Shown: one piece after another, positions 21,852 to 33,341 of the stretch
Layout of the letters: every line of letters begins with the position of its first letter
Position numbering within the stretch: position 1 is the stretch's first letter
DNA from: Pyropia haitanensis
Lineage: Eukaryota > Rhodophyta > Bangiophyceae > Bangiales > Bangiaceae
Assembly: GCA_008729055.1 (NCBI GenBank)
Contig: SDUX01000008.1
Span: 744,001-808,000 of the forward strand
DNA: 64,000 nt
Reading direction: 5' to 3'
Made by a program: the position numbers and the translations under genes
Notes under the pieces: model-generated
What the model saw: only the letters and a program-made list of their open reading frames with translations
Told to the model about the DNA's origin: nothing
The model's database searches: none

Positions 21852-23054
21852 GCGACGCGGTCGCCGCCCGCCGGTTGGCGTCGTACAGCCGCGTCGCGCG
21901 GTCCTCAGCGAGCCGCCGGTAGTAGGCGGCGTCATCGTCGGCGGCGGCCGCCTCGGCCGCCACGACGGCGAGGCGCTCGCGGAGGCCCGCCACCTCCGCC
22001 GCGTGCGCGGCCACGACGCCACCATACGTGGCCGACGACGGCGGCCGCCGCGCCACCGCCGCCGCGCTGTCCGTCGCCGCCACCGACCGGGGCGGCGGCG
22101 TCGAGGCGCCGCTGCTGCGGTCGCTGCCGCCGCCGCCGCCGCCGCCGCCCCCGCCGCCGCCGCCGTCGCTGGCGCCCAACGGCGGTGCCGCGGCGGCGGC
22201 GGCCGCGGTGGCCGCCGCGGCGGCCGCGGCGGTCGCCTCGGCGTCGGCGGCGGCGGCGCGCGCGGCGGCAAGGTCCGCGCGGAGCCCCCCCACCTCGGCC
22301 GCCGCCGCCTCCTCCCGCGCGGCCGCGTCGGTCAGCACGGCGGCGAGCTCCTCCTCCTTTGCCGCCAGGCGGGTCTCACACGCTTCGAGGTCCACCAGCG
22401 CCGCCTCCAGCTCCGCCTCCTTGGCCGCCACCGCCGCCGCGTGGTCGGCCGCCGCCGCCGCGGCGGCCGCCTCGAGGCCCCCAATGTGGGCGTGCGCCGC
22501 GGCGAGCTGCGTCGCCGCCGCGTCGGCGGCGCCCGCCGCGGCGGTCAAGGCCGCCGCGCCCGCCGCGGCGGCCGCCGCGTCGGCCGCGCCGCCCGGCGGC
22601 GCGTCGCGCGTCGACGCGGCCGCCGCGGTGGCGGTCGCCGCCTCGGCCGCCGCCGTCGACGCGGCCGCCGCCGCCGCCGCGGCGGCGGTATCCGCCGCGT
22701 CTGCCCGCACCGTCGCGGCGGTCAGCGCGGAGCGCAGGGACGCGGCGGCCGCCGCGTCGGCGGCACCCCCCGCGGCGCCCTCTGCGGCCGCCGCCTCGGC
22801 GGCGGCGGCCGCCGCCTCGGCGGCCGCCGCCCGTGACGACGCGGCGGCGGCGGCGGCCTCGGCCGCCTCGGCGCGGTCGGTCAGGCGGGTGACCGTCGCG
22901 TCGAGGTCGTCGAGCGTCGCCGCCGTCGCCGCCACCTCCCGCTCCGCCGCCGCCGCGCGCGCCGCGTCGCGGCGGCTGCTGGCGGCCGCCGCGTCGGCAC
23001 GGGCGGCGGCGCGGGACGCCGCCGCCCGCGCGTCGGCCGCGTCGGCACGCGCCG

Positions 23055-23095
<41 letters not shown>

Positions 23096-23880
23096 GCCTC
23101 GTCCGCGTCGCCACTACCAGCGGGGGTGGCGGCGGCGGCGGCGGCGGCGGCGGCCGCCGCCTCGGCCGCGTCGGCACGGTCCGCCTCACGGGCGGCGGCG
23201 GCGGCCGCGTCGGCCGCCCGGCGGTCCGCCGCCGCTGCGCGCGCCGCGTCGGCGGTGGCCGCCGCGACCGCCGCGGCGGCGCGGTCCGCCTCGCGGTCGA
23301 CCGCGGCGGCCGCCTCGGCCGCCCGCCGCTCCGCGTCGTCGGCGCGCGCGACCGCCCGGGCGGCGGCCGCCTCGGCAGCCGCCGCCCGCCGGTCCGCCGC
23401 GTCGGCGCGAGCGGCGTGCCGCTCCGCGGCGGCCGCCGCGGCGGCAACGCGCGCGTCGGCCGCGTCGGCGCGGGCGGCCGCGTCGGTGGCCGCCGCCGCC
23501 GCGTCGGCGACGCGGCCGTCGACGGCGGCGGCGGCGGCGGCGGCGGCGCGGGACGCGTCGCGGTCCGCCGCGGCGGCGGCCGCCGCGGCACGGCGGTCCG
23601 CACTGTCCGCGCGGGCGGCCTCGCGGCTCGCCGCCGCGTGCGCGTCGGCCACCGCCGCCGCCGCCGCCGCCGCCGCCCGGTCCGCCTCGTCGGCGCGGGC
23701 CGCCTCGGCGGCGGCCCGCCGCCGCCACTCCCCCACCGCCGCCGCCTGCCGCGCGGCCGCAGCCTCCAGCTCTGCCACCGCCGCCGCCGACGCGGCGGCC
23801 GCCGCCCGCGCCGCCGCCGCGTCGGCGCGCGCCGCGTCGACCGCCGCGGCGTGCCGCGGCGTCGGCGACGCCCCCCCAGG

Positions 23881-23917
<37 letters not shown>

Positions 23918-24457
23918 TGGCGGCACACCGCCGCGAGCTCATCGTCCCGCGCCGCGCGCACCGCCGCGGCCTGCACCGCGACGGTGCGGCAGAGGCGGCG
24001 GAGGAGGGCGGCGGCGGGCGGGTCGGCGGCGCCCGCCGCGGCGGCGGCGAGCAGCGCCACCTCCGCCTCCCCCGGCGGGCCATCCTCACAGTACACCTCG
24101 AGGGTGCCGGGCCCCGCGCCCGTGTCGACGCCATCCTCCCAGCTGCTGCCGCCGCCGCCGCCCGTGTCCAGGGTATCGTCGTCGGCGGTGCTCGTGGGGC
24201 GGCGGTCGCGGCCGCCGTCGGCGGCGCACATGCCCCACACGTCGGGCAGCGGGTGGACGGTCAGGTGGTCCAGGTCCCCACACGCGCGGAGGCGGTCGAG
24301 GGTGCGGCGGGAGGGGGAGGGGGGGGGAGTGAGCAGTGGGACGCGTCGCCGGCGGCGGGGGGGGACGGACACCGCGTGGGCGCCGCGGGGGGGGGGGTCG
24401 GCGGACGCCGCGACGACGCGGCGTCCGTGGCGGTCGCGGCGGCGGCCGGCTGCGGCC

Positions 24458-24494
<37 letters not shown>

Positions 24495-24795
24495 AAAGTC
24501 GACGGTCGTTGCCGAGTCGGCGGTCATCAGCGTGCCGCCGCCGCCGCCACCACCGTCGCGCCCACCACCCCCGCCGCCGCCGCCGCCGCCGCCGCCGCTG
24601 CCGTCGCCGCCGCCGGCGGTCGACGAGACGCCGTCGGCACCCCCCCCCTCCCCCCCGCCGCCCTGCGCGGGCATCGACACCCCCCCGTTGGAATAAAACG
24701 TGCCATCCCCATCATACAGCCCCGCGGCGAGGTCCGCCAGCATCCCCGCCGGCATCGGCACGTCCTCCAGCTCCGCCGACGCGATCGACGCGTCT

Positions 24796-24833
<38 letters not shown>

Positions 24834-25121
24834 GTCGCCGCCGTCGCCGCCGTCGCCGCCGTCGCCGCCGCCGCCGCCATCACCCCCGTCGCCGTCGCCG
24901 CCCACCGTCGCGGCGACGGCCGCCGCGTCGGTGGCGGCCGCCGCCGCGTCCGCCGCCGCGTCGGCGTCGGTGTAGGTGTCGGGGAAGGGGTCACCGCCGG
25001 CGGGGGGGGGCGCGTCGGTGGTGTACGCGCCGTCGGGGGGGAAGACGAGCGAGTCGTTGGCGAGGCTGTCGCCGCCGCCGGGCGAGTAGGGAAGGGGGGT
25101 GGCCCCGTCGGGGGGGTCCAT
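18521..25121 (-). CDS. Giant Ala-rich coiled-coil protein, frame-broken at repeat tracts
   Basis: Unrecognised; about 2,200 codons if read through. Five frame segments follow one another: 25121 to about 24390 (start MDPPDGATPLPYSPGGGDSL), about 24370-20850, 20800-20060, 20020-18850 and 18810-18521. Segment 2 holds a long heptad-rich region of roughly four-heptad (28-residue) units such as RADAADRRAAAAEAAAARAV, with Arg, Asp and Glu alternating with Ala, typical of an extended coiled coil. It ends in LADSRGLIDELCALVAAQQG and a Ser-rich tail. Segment 4 has further helical stretches and VTVHLSEHYRLAATPFAF. The C terminus is YAAKLERLLPELDG...RRLRRALKE. Each frame change falls in a C/G homopolymer or (GGC)n tract, so indel errors, polymorphism or small unseen introns are all possible. 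A structural or cytoskeletal scaffold is a guess from shape only. Confidence 0.5.
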
Positions 25122-26240
25122 GCTGGTGCGGGTGGTCCGACGGAATGCGGGCAAGGGAGGATCGGTGGGGGAGGGAGGGGGAGGCGTGTTGTGCGTTGGG
25201 GGGGAGAAGGGAGGGGGGGGGGGGGGGGAAGGGGGGGGGGAGTGGAGGGGAAGGCGAGGTGCGGACTGGGGTGAGGAGTACGGGTTTGGGGGCAAGACGG
25301 GGTGCTCAGTTCAAAAGACCGGGCCGCGCGCAGGCGCGCAGACCAGAGCCCTGTGCACGGCCACACGGGGCGGCAGCGACGGCCGAGCGTCGGGGCCGAC
25401 CACGGGAAGAGGCGGGCGCCGTCGGCCGAGGCGGCAGCCGCGGCGGCAGCGGCGGCCAGGCGCGGCAGGGGGCAGCCGCGGCGGCAGCAGCGGCGGCGGC
25501 GGCGGCGGCGCGGGAGCGGGCGCCAAAAAAACGCACGCGCGCCCCCCCCCCCCCGCACCCCGCTAGACCGGGGGGGGGGGGCCGGGCGCCGCCCGTCGTC
25601 GAGCCCCACAGCCGGCCGGCGGTGGCCCAGCGGGTGCAACGAGGGCCCGTCGGAGGGGGGTGTGGGGCGGGGGGGGGGGGGGGGGGTGGGCAGAGGGGAG
25701 GGGGAGGGGGGAGTGGCAGACGGGTGCTGCGGGGGGCGCGCGCGCGCGCGTGCGAGCGCGCCGGTCCCCGCCGGCGCAGCTGGCGGAGGGGGGGGGGGGG
25801 GGGGGCGCCCCGCCTTCAAAAGTTTGAACATTTCAACTCGCGCGCGTGCCCGCGGGAGCAGCGCGCTGGCGGCCGGCGCGCGCGGTGCTGCCTCCGTATG
25901 CTTACAGTGTCTCATGTGAACTTGTAGAGTCGTATGATCAAGTACGTCGATGCGTGGACGGCATGGGACATGCAATTGTAATCGCACATGGACTGCTTTC
26001 GTTGTGTGCAACTACCACCACCCGTGCCGTCAGTACCGCGTGGCGGAACAGCCCACGCGACGCGGGGCGGTCGGCGGGCCGACGGGCATCCCCCATAGAG
26101 CGTGTGGGGGGGGGGGGGGGCGGCGCGAGGGCTGGCTGTGCTGCTGGCGCGCCCGTGGCGAAGGAACACACGAACCCCCTCCCCCCCCCCTCCTGACGTG
26201 CACCGTGCGCGACGTGCGGTGGCACCCCGCCCCGTCTGTC

Positions 26241-26289
<49 letters not shown>

Positions 26290-27021
26290 CCCCTCCCTCC
26301 CCTTCCTCTCCCCCGCCAGCCCCCGCCCGTCGTCGAACGCGGCTGCATGGTGGCGGCGCCCCTGTCACGCCGCCGCCGCTGCCCCTGACTGCGACGGGCG
26401 TGCGTGTGGGGCTCCCCCACGGGTCGGCTTTTTTTTTTTTGGGTGTTTTTTTTGGCGTCCCTGCCCCGTCCCTTCTTGCCTTCTCTCCCTCCTTTCTTTG
26501 CCTCTGCACGTCTTCTCACTCCCGTCGGGACGTGGTTTTTTTGCGGGGGGGGGGGTGGAGGTGCCGACGTCCTCTTGGGGGGGGGGAGGCGGTTTGTAGC
26601 CAGCGTGTCCCCTTGCCGTCCGTCTGCACCCGGGGTGCTCCGCACGCCGGCCGAGCATCGGCCGTTGGTTCCTTCTTTTCGCGGGTGTGCCGGCGGGTTG
26701 GTCGTACGGCGGCGCCCGTCGGGTGGCCACGGCGGCGGCTGGCGGCAGCCAGGACACGCCGTTCGTCTCGCGCCCGCCCCTGTCCTCCCGCTGCCCACCC
26801 GTGACGCCTCCATCTCCCGGCGGTCTCTTCCTTTTGTTGTTGCTGTTGCTTCGTCGCCCGCTGGCCGGGACCGCGCCCCGCGGCGTACCGGCTGACACGA
26901 CGGCAGTGGTGGTCGCCTCCCCCTCCCGCGTCCGCCTCCCCCCCCCCCTCCTTCGCCTCTGCCTTGCGTGCACCGGGACGGCGACGCGGCGCGCCCCCCC
27001 CGTTCCGCCGTCACGGCAGCC
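25122..27021. other. Intergenic region between divergent genes, homopolymer-rich
   Basis: Long G runs (25201-25245, 25668-25687, 25788-25805, 26106-26121), an alternating CG/TG stretch near 25737-25755, a (CCG)16 array at 26241-26288, and T runs near 26429-26455 upstream of the ubiquitin-conjugating enzyme gene. A moderate-GC island at 25830-26040 has no recognisable gene. No gene is supported. Confidence 0.45.
26241..26288. repeat. (CCG)16 microsatellite
   Basis: Forty-eight uninterrupted bases of CCG. Similar pure or nearly pure arrays lie at 19348-19384, 19681-19727, 20398-20440, 37286-37357, 48784-48820 and 52411-52458, so triplet expansion is general here. Confidence 0.9.
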
Positions 27022-28607
27022 ATGAGCAGCAGCGGCGGCAGCGGGCCGCCCCGCGGGGCGGCGCTGCCCGCGGCCAAGGCGCTGTCGACCGTGGCGCGGC
27101 GGCGGCTGGGAAAAGAGCTCGACGAGTGGCTGAGCGCCGAACCGCCCGTGCCGGGCATGTCCGTGTCGGCGACAGAGCGGCTCGACCTGTACGTTTTTTT
27201 TGTTTTTTTTTCCTCCCTTTTTATGGTTTCTTTTTTTTCTCTGTGTGTGCGCGCCGCTCTCTATCATCTGTGGGCGCGTGGACGGGGTCAGCGTGCGTTT
27301 GTTTTTGTTTTGTTTGCACCGCGTGGTTGTGCTGGGCGGCTGGGGCGAATCGGGTGGTGGGGGCGTTCCAGTTCCTGCCTGGCGCCTAACCCTGCGTGAC
27401 CCGCTGCGACAGCGAGTGGGAGCAGTGGCAGGGTGCTGACGCTCGCGCTCTGGGTCTGCTCTTGTTCTCCTCCTCGAATTGTTCCGCCCCTCTCGTTGCT
27501 CCGCGCCGTGGATTTGCTCCCGCGTAACCGAACAGGTGGATGGTGATGGTGACGGGCGCGGAGAACACGGTGTTTGCCAACGAAGAATACGTGCTGCGGT
27601 TTTCTTTTCCTGCAGACGTACGTTGGGACGGTGGCGGCTCGCGCATTGAATGTCAGGCTGTCGGGGCGGTGGGCAGGCTACATGCCCTGTTGGTCTGCGT
27701 GTGGATGCGGGGGGTGCACTGGGGATCACACTGTGGCGCCACGTGCGCTGTTGGTGTGAGCTGCTGTGGGCGGCTGCGTTTTCTTTTTTCTGACGAGTGC
27801 TTGGCCAAACGTCTTGGAATGGGCGCTGACCACTCGGTGGTTGCTTATGGTGTCTGCTCTGATCGCCCTTTGTTTGACGTGCCCTATGTGTATGGACCGC
27901 AGTACCCCATTGAGCCCCCAGAGGTGATCTTTGTGCACCCAACGCCGCGGCACCCGCACGTGTATACGAATGGACACAGTACGTTGAGGTCTCTTCTCTG
28001 TTTATTTGCAGCGGGGATCCTGTGGCGGCATGTGCACGCGCCTCGTTGACTCCTTCGGAGTATCTTGGGAGTGCCCCACTGACCATCCATTTTGTTGGCT
28101 ACGTCTATCTTGATTTGTCGTCCCTTCCCGTCGTGTGCGTGCTTCGTTGCTCGCCTGTGCCCCCACAGTTTGCTTGAACGTTTTGTACGACGGCTGGAGC
28201 CCAGCGCTGACCGTCACGTCTGTGTGCCTCAGCATCCTGTCCATGCTGAGCAGCGCGACGGCCAAGGTATGTGATGCTCTCCTCTCCCCTTTTGACATCT
28301 TGCGCCGGTGGGTGGGCGATGCCATTGCGGATGTGCTGCAGCTGCGACGGTCCCGAGCGGTTTTTGTCGTGTGCACCCGTTCTGACGGCCGAATGCCCGT
28401 ATGAGTCGATTTCTTTGCTCGCCCCTTTGCCTCTGTGCGTTTGTCGTGTGGTGTTTCTGGTGGTGTTCCTTTCGCTTGTGGTCTTTGTGCTGCATCTCTG
28501 TTGGGACTTTGCAGGGTCAGCCACCCGACAATGACGCGTACGTGCGCAACTGCCATGGGCGGTCACCCAAAGCGACTCGCTGGATGTTCCACGACGACAA
28601 GGTGTAG
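27022..28607 (+). CDS. UBE2W: Ubiquitin-conjugating enzyme E2 W-like (UBC16-18 type)
   Basis: Carries activated ubiquitin as a thioester and transfers it to substrates. The W-type E2s are known for modifying protein N termini. Five exons (27022-27188, 27536-27617, 27903-27978, 28169-28266, 28515-28607) join in frame to 171 residues; donors are GTACGT three times and GTATGT once. After a roughly 25-residue Gly/Ser/Ala-rich N-terminal extension the UBC fold runs RRRLGKELDEWLSAEPPVPG, VLRFSFPADYPIEPPEVIF, then HPHVYTNGHICLNVLYDGWS with catalytic Cys110. It ends SPKATRWMFHDDKV, the tail typical of plant UBC16-18. As in that subfamily, the usual HPN motif is replaced (HPHVYTNGH). The gene is convergent with the channel gene at 29132. 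Exon phases and homology agree throughout, so the model is firm. Confidence 0.93.
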
Positions 28608-29131
28608 GGGCGTCTGGCGTGCCTGATGCCTCTTTGTGTTGCTCGGGGAGCTCTCGTACACTATATCAGCAGAAATGTAGGGTTCGCGCCAGTCAAGCTG
28701 GGTTTGGCCATGCGGCTGTTGATCTGCGTTCTCTGGCCGTAGTGACTGCTTTCTCCTCCCCTCCTTCCTCGCACGGCCGTTCTCCACGTTGTCGTGTCTC
28801 CTGGCCCTCCAGTCCAGCAATTGCTGTGTGAGACGAGGGTGGGCCTCACCGCTCACGAGTTGCGTTGAGCGAACGTTGTGGCTACGTGAGGACGGGAACG
28901 ATCTTTAATCGCAGCACGTCAGACGCGGCGAGGAAAAAACTCTGCGGCGGAGCAAACGGAGAAAGCAAAAGAAGATGAATCGAAGAAAGGCCACGTGGCA
29001 AGGAGATCCAAGAGACAAAGAACGCAACGCAACAACCATGGCGTCGTGGCCACCGCACATGATGTCCTCCGTGGCGCTCACGGAAAGCGCAACGACGCCG
29101 CACAGCGGGAAGCACAGAACACCCCGCATAC
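28608..29131. other. Convergent intergenic region (3' flanks)
   Basis: This 0.5-kb stretch of moderate GC separates the 3' ends of the E2 and channel genes and should hold both 3' UTRs. No conserved gene or clear canonical polyadenylation hexamer stands out. Confidence 0.5.
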
Positions 29132-31882
29132 TCATTGCTCACTCATAACAATCAGCTGGTCGCCGGGCCCCCACGTACGCATCGTGTCGCGGTCAGCGTC
29201 TGTTGGGTTGATAACGGCCCCCCCCATACCTTCCGAGCCTGCGGGCGCGTAGCCGAGAAGCACATCGTCCCGAGCGGCCGCCACAGAACGCGCCAGCTGG
29301 GCAAAGGACGCCAGCAAGGGCTCTGGCGCGTCGGCCTCCGCACTCGCTGCTGCGGCCGTCGGAATGCTCAGGTACTCGGCTGCCGGTCGCACATAGACCT
29401 CCCGTCCCGTCTGGCTCAGCAGCTCCATCCACAGCCGGTACACAGACGAGTCGCGGACCGCCTGGGCGGCCAACCGGGAGGCCAGCACCCGCGGCATGAT
29501 TACGTTGCCGACCGCGTTTTCCGCGGCGGCAATCTCACCTACGCGGGAGCTCATAAACTCGGCCGCAACGTGCACATCGTCGGGCGCGCCGTCGCCGTCC
29601 GCGTCCAGCGCGGCGATGACGTAGGCAAGGTTGGCCAGCGACTTGGAGTCCTCCTCCAGTGAGTCCGCCGACAGCTCCGACGCGCCGCCGTTGAGCGCCG
29701 ACGACAGCACCAGGACGTGGTCGTGCGCTGGGCGACCGTGGCCGTGACGGCGGCCGGGGACGCGCCGCGTCAGCGCCGCCCGCAGCGCATCGTACTGGCC
29801 CGGGTTGCCACGGACGTGCACGATTCTGGCGTTGCCCGCGGCCTTTGGCAGGCCCAGGTCCGCGTCGGGCGCGACAATGGTGACCGTTGAGCCCCGCGGC
29901 ACAGAGGCGCCGAGCTCTTCCAGGGTGGCCACCAGGTCGTGCCGCCACCCGCAGATGAGGATCGACTCGGCGGCCTTGGAGTTCCCGACTGACGACCGGA
30001 TGGGCACGGTCAGTGCCTCGGCCAGCAGCGGCGCGGCGGCGGTCGAGGCGGCTGCCGGGTCGGCGGATGCCCCCTTGGCAGCCGCCGCCTTGCTTCCTGC
30101 GTGGGCGCCCAGAAGCACGAGGCGGGAGCCTGGCCTCAGCGGTGCGTCGCTGACGCGGTTCGCGTTGCCCACCCCCAGGTGCATCGCGCCTGTCGCGGCA
30201 TCCATCGTGCCGCACAGAATGGAGCCCGGAACGGCCGTCGGGGACACCTCGGATAGACGGCGGCCCACAAGGTGCGGGGCAGCCGTCTGCGCAGGCACGA
30301 CGCGAAACGTCTCGGCCGGCGAGTCCCCCATCAGCCGCGAAATCACGTCGCACAGCCCGGGCTGGCGGGTGGCCTGTGCGAGGAACTTGTGGAATGCAAG
30401 GTCCGTGTTGAGCGTGTGCACCCGCGCGCCCGTCGGCGCCAGGATCTTGCGCACGATAGCCTCGTCGCGGGGGGAGGACAGCTCCGCTAGGATGCCGCCC
30501 TTGTAGTCGGGCAGCGCGTCGCGCAGCGCAAGCGCCCGCGCAATGACCAGCCGGTTGGCTTCCTCCCGCGCAGAGGACGACACGACCGCGTCGTCACTCC
30601 CACTGGGGGAAGACGCGAGCAGCACGATGCGCGACGCGCGGCTGGCGGCCACGCGCGCGAGGTCCTCCGAGAGGATGGGCACCCCCGGACGGATCATGAG
30701 CTTGATGCGCTTCCGCTGCTTCAGTGACAGCACGTCGGACAGCTCCGACACGAGCTCGGAACGCTCACGGGAGGTGGCGAGGACCACCACCCGCGTCGCC
30801 GGGTTGTCTGCGTAGATGGACGCAAGCATCCGCGGCACGTGGCCATTCCACCCGCACACCAGCACGTGATTGCTCGCGACGACCGCAGACGTGCCCGAGT
30901 CGATCCGCTTGATCGACGACTCCACGCCTTCCGTGACCATGCCGACGAGGAGGGCGAAAAAAATCATCCCCGCCGCCGCGTTGACACACGACACCACCCG
31001 CAGGACGTTGCTGTCCCAGTCATCCTCCATCGGGTTCACATACGCCCGCACCGCCGACCACACGGGGGAGGTCACCTCTTTACGCGACGGGTCCGCGCGA
31101 CGGAACAGGACCGCGCCCGCAGAGACCAGCGCGACGGACAGGAGCGTCAGCGCCATCAGCCGGGCGGCGGGGTTCCACTGCACAAACTCGTCGACGGCAA
31201 AGATGAGGCGGTCCGACAGGGAAAACGCCAACGCTGGCGACGTGCGCAGGGCGGCGCGCGGGCCCACCACCACCTCCCCCGCCGCCGGGGGGACAGTGCC
31301 GCCAGACGCAGAGGCAGCCACCGCACCCCGCACGCTCACCACCTGGGCGGCCAACGCGGTGGCAATCGCCGGCCGGCGGCGCCCCCCCTGGCGGGCAACA
31401 CTGACAGCAGCGGCAGCGGGCGTTGTCCGGCCGCCCAACCCGCCTGTCGTTGCGGCCATGGCGCCCGCCCCCCTCCCAAGCAGCGCACCCGCCGCCACCG
31501 CCGCTACCGCCGCCACCGCCGCCACCTTGCTCCCCGCCGGCCACTGCCGGTCACCGCCGACCCCATTGCTGCCATCGTCCCCGTCGCCGCCCCGCCGGGC
31601 CGACCCTGGGGCGCCGCCCACAGACGCGAAGGGCGTCGCCGCCGCCCCCGCCGCCGCCGCCGCGGGAGTGGCGGGGCTCGCCCCTCGGCGGCAGCCCGGC
31701 GGCCCGACGGAGCGACCGACGGCCGCGACAGCACGCGCGGGGCGGCAGCCCGGCCTGGCACTGGAGCCCACCGCCGCCGCGGGCGGCGCGCGGCCAACGA
31801 AGCGGCCGGACGGGACGGGGAGCGGGAGAAAGGCGGCCGACGGCGCCAGCCGCCGTGGGCAGACGCCCCCGCGGGGGGTCAT
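29132..31882 (-). CDS. CASTOR/POLLUX-family ion channel, predicted plastid envelope
   Basis: A single-exon frame of 916 residues. Plant members are cation-permeable channels of the nuclear or plastid envelope. The N terminus (MTPRGGVCPRRLAPSAAFLP and about 160 more Ala/Arg/Ser-rich, acid-poor residues) looks like a plastid transit peptide. Likely membrane segments are about 118-140 (Ala-rich), 241-260 (LMALTLLSVALVSAGAVLF) and 293-316 (VVSCVNAAAGMIFFALLVGM). Immediately after comes the family's conserved VTEGVESSIKRIDSG and the first RCK-like domain, starting ASNHVLVCGWNGHVPRMLAS. A second starts at ILICGWRHDLVATLEELGAS, and the protein ends WGPGDQLIVMSEQ. The frame is open 240 codons upstream, but the ATG at 31882 is preferred because the transit-like sequence begins there. 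Plastid targeting is inferred and resembles the plant plastid-envelope PEC proteins more than nuclear POLLUX. Confidence 0.85.
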   Translation of the reverse strand: MTPRGGVCPRRLAPSAAFLPLPVPSGRFVGRAPPAAAVGSSARPGCRPARAVAAVGRSVGPPGCRRGASPATPAAAAAGAAATPFASVGGAPGSARRGGDGDDGSNGVGGDRQWPAGSKVAAVAAVAAVAAGALLGRGAGAMAATTGGLGGRTTPAAAAVSVARQGGRRRPAIATALAAQVVSVRGAVAASASGGTVPPAAGEVVVGPRAALRTSPALAFSLSDRLIFAVDEFVQWNPAARLMALTLLSVALVSAGAVLFRRADPSRKEVTSPVWSAVRAYVNPMEDDWDSNVLRVVSCVNAAAGMIFFALLVGMVTEGVESSIKRIDSGTSAVVASNHVLVCGWNGHVPRMLASIYADNPATRVVVLATSRERSELVSELSDVLSLKQRKRIKLMIRPGVPILSEDLARVAASRASRIVLLASSPSGSDDAVVSSSAREEANRLVIARALALRDALPDYKGGILAELSSPRDEAIVRKILAPTGARVHTLNTDLAFHKFLAQATRQPGLCDVISRLMGDSPAETFRVVPAQTAAPHLVGRRLSEVSPTAVPGSILCGTMDAATGAMHLGVGNANRVSDAPLRPGSRLVLLGAHAGSKAAAAKGASADPAAASTAAAPLLAEALTVPIRSSVGNSKAAESILICGWRHDLVATLEELGASVPRGSTVTIVAPDADLGLPKAAGNARIVHVRGNPGQYDALRAALTRRVPGRRHGHGRPAHDHVLVLSSALNGGASELSADSLEEDSKSLANLAYVIAALDADGDGAPDDVHVAAEFMSSRVGEIAAAENAVGNVIMPRVLASRLAAQAVRDSSVYRLWMELLSQTGREVYVRPAAEYLSIPTAAAASAEADAPEPLLASFAQLARSVAAARDDVLLGYAPAGSEGMGGAVINPTDADRDTMRTWGPGDQLIVMSEQ

Positions 31883-33341
31883 GACCAGACCACCGACTGG
31901 GCGGCAGGGTGGACCCGGTGGCAGTGCCGCCAGCGCCAGCGCGTCGCGCGATTGGGGTGCCGTCGGGGATCGTTCGGTCAGCCGCAGCGTCGGGTCGGCA
32001 ATACGGTGTGCGGGGTGAAGGGCTCTCTGCGTCACCGCTGAGGTACCCCCTCTCCTGGGATTGCAAAATGGCGGGCAGAGCCGGCTCAATCCCGGCCTCT
32101 CCGCTGCTGACACAACGGATGTGCTGGCATTTCCATGGGTGGCCGTCCCAGTCGCGCCGCTCGCCACCAGATGCAATCCCGGAGCTCTTCTCCTGCAGGA
32201 GCTCTTGGCCGGACTGCTCAGGACACAGCTGACAGAACCACATGTGAACGGAATGCAAGAGATATTGACTAGAACTAATCTTTTGTGGCTGTACGGTTGC
32301 GGCGTGGACGTCGGTGGTGGCAGCCGCGGGGGAGCCCGGCCGCGGCGGGGGCGACACCGGGGCGGGCGAGGCCGACGGGACGCGCGAGCCGTCACGAGGG
32401 AGGGGTACGACGCGGCCGCGTAGGAGCGCAGCGCCGCCGCCCGTCTCGGCGGCAGCGGATTGGGAGGAAGTGGGGAGCGAGTGAGAGCAACATGCCGCGG
32501 GGGGGAAGCGCATCCACCGCCGCTGCCAAGGTAGCAAAGTGCGGCAGGGCAGGAGAGGGGGCGGAGGGAGGGCACCGATGCAGACGACCAGTGCCTGCCC
32601 ACGTGTCCTCAAAGTGATGAAGCTGACGCGGGTCCAGTGCGTCCATATCGGTTCTACCTCCTGTAGGCGGTGATCTCCGGTGATTGACGAGGCGCCTATC
32701 CGCCAAAGGTGGTCCGCGCGTGCAGAAGTTCTCTCGCCGCCGGGCAGCCTCTGCGTGCCCGCCTGTCATGGCCGCGGGAGGCAGTGCGCGCAGGGGGTCT
32801 TGCCTCGCACAGCGCAGGGCGCAACCGCCGCCGCTCTCTCGTTGCCGTGGTGGGGGCACCAGTATGGACGGGCACATTGTCCCCCCCCACAGGCTGTGTA
32901 ACTGCGTTGGTACGTGGGAACAGCACCTCAGGCGCACCACCCCGTCTCCGTCTGCCTACCCAGCTGTCTTGTACGCAGGCCCGCCGATTGACGCCCGCAG
33001 CTCCTTGTGTTTTACCCTTTGCCGCCCCCGCGAGCTGCTTTTCCAAGGCGCCGTCTCATCTGACGGGGCTGGCGGCCGGCGCGCGGCTGCTGGGCGGGCT
33101 CGCCGCAGCTGTCGAGCCCGCCGTCCGCGTCAGGCCGAGCAGACGCCGAGCGGGTAGCATCGTCACAAGTCCGTGCCCCGAGTCGTGTGACCAAGTACCA
33201 GCTGTATCATATCCAAAGTGTCGACCCCCTTCTTTGGTTTTTTTTTTTGCCGCGGTGTCACGTGAGCATCGCCCGCCCATCTCCACCTCGCTCTTCCCCC
33301 CAACGCTTCCTCCTCCCCAGGCCTTCGCGTCCTCCGCTTCA
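31883..33341. other. Divergent intergenic region
   Basis: The 1.46-kb shared 5' region of the channel (-) and esterase (+) genes. An open frame continues upstream of the channel ATG but turns Arg/Pro-rich without motifs. A 13-T run and pyrimidine-rich DNA lie at about 33239-33320. CCTCCCCAG at 33312-33320, just before the esterase start, could be a 3' splice site of an unseen 5' leader exon. Confidence 0.4.
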
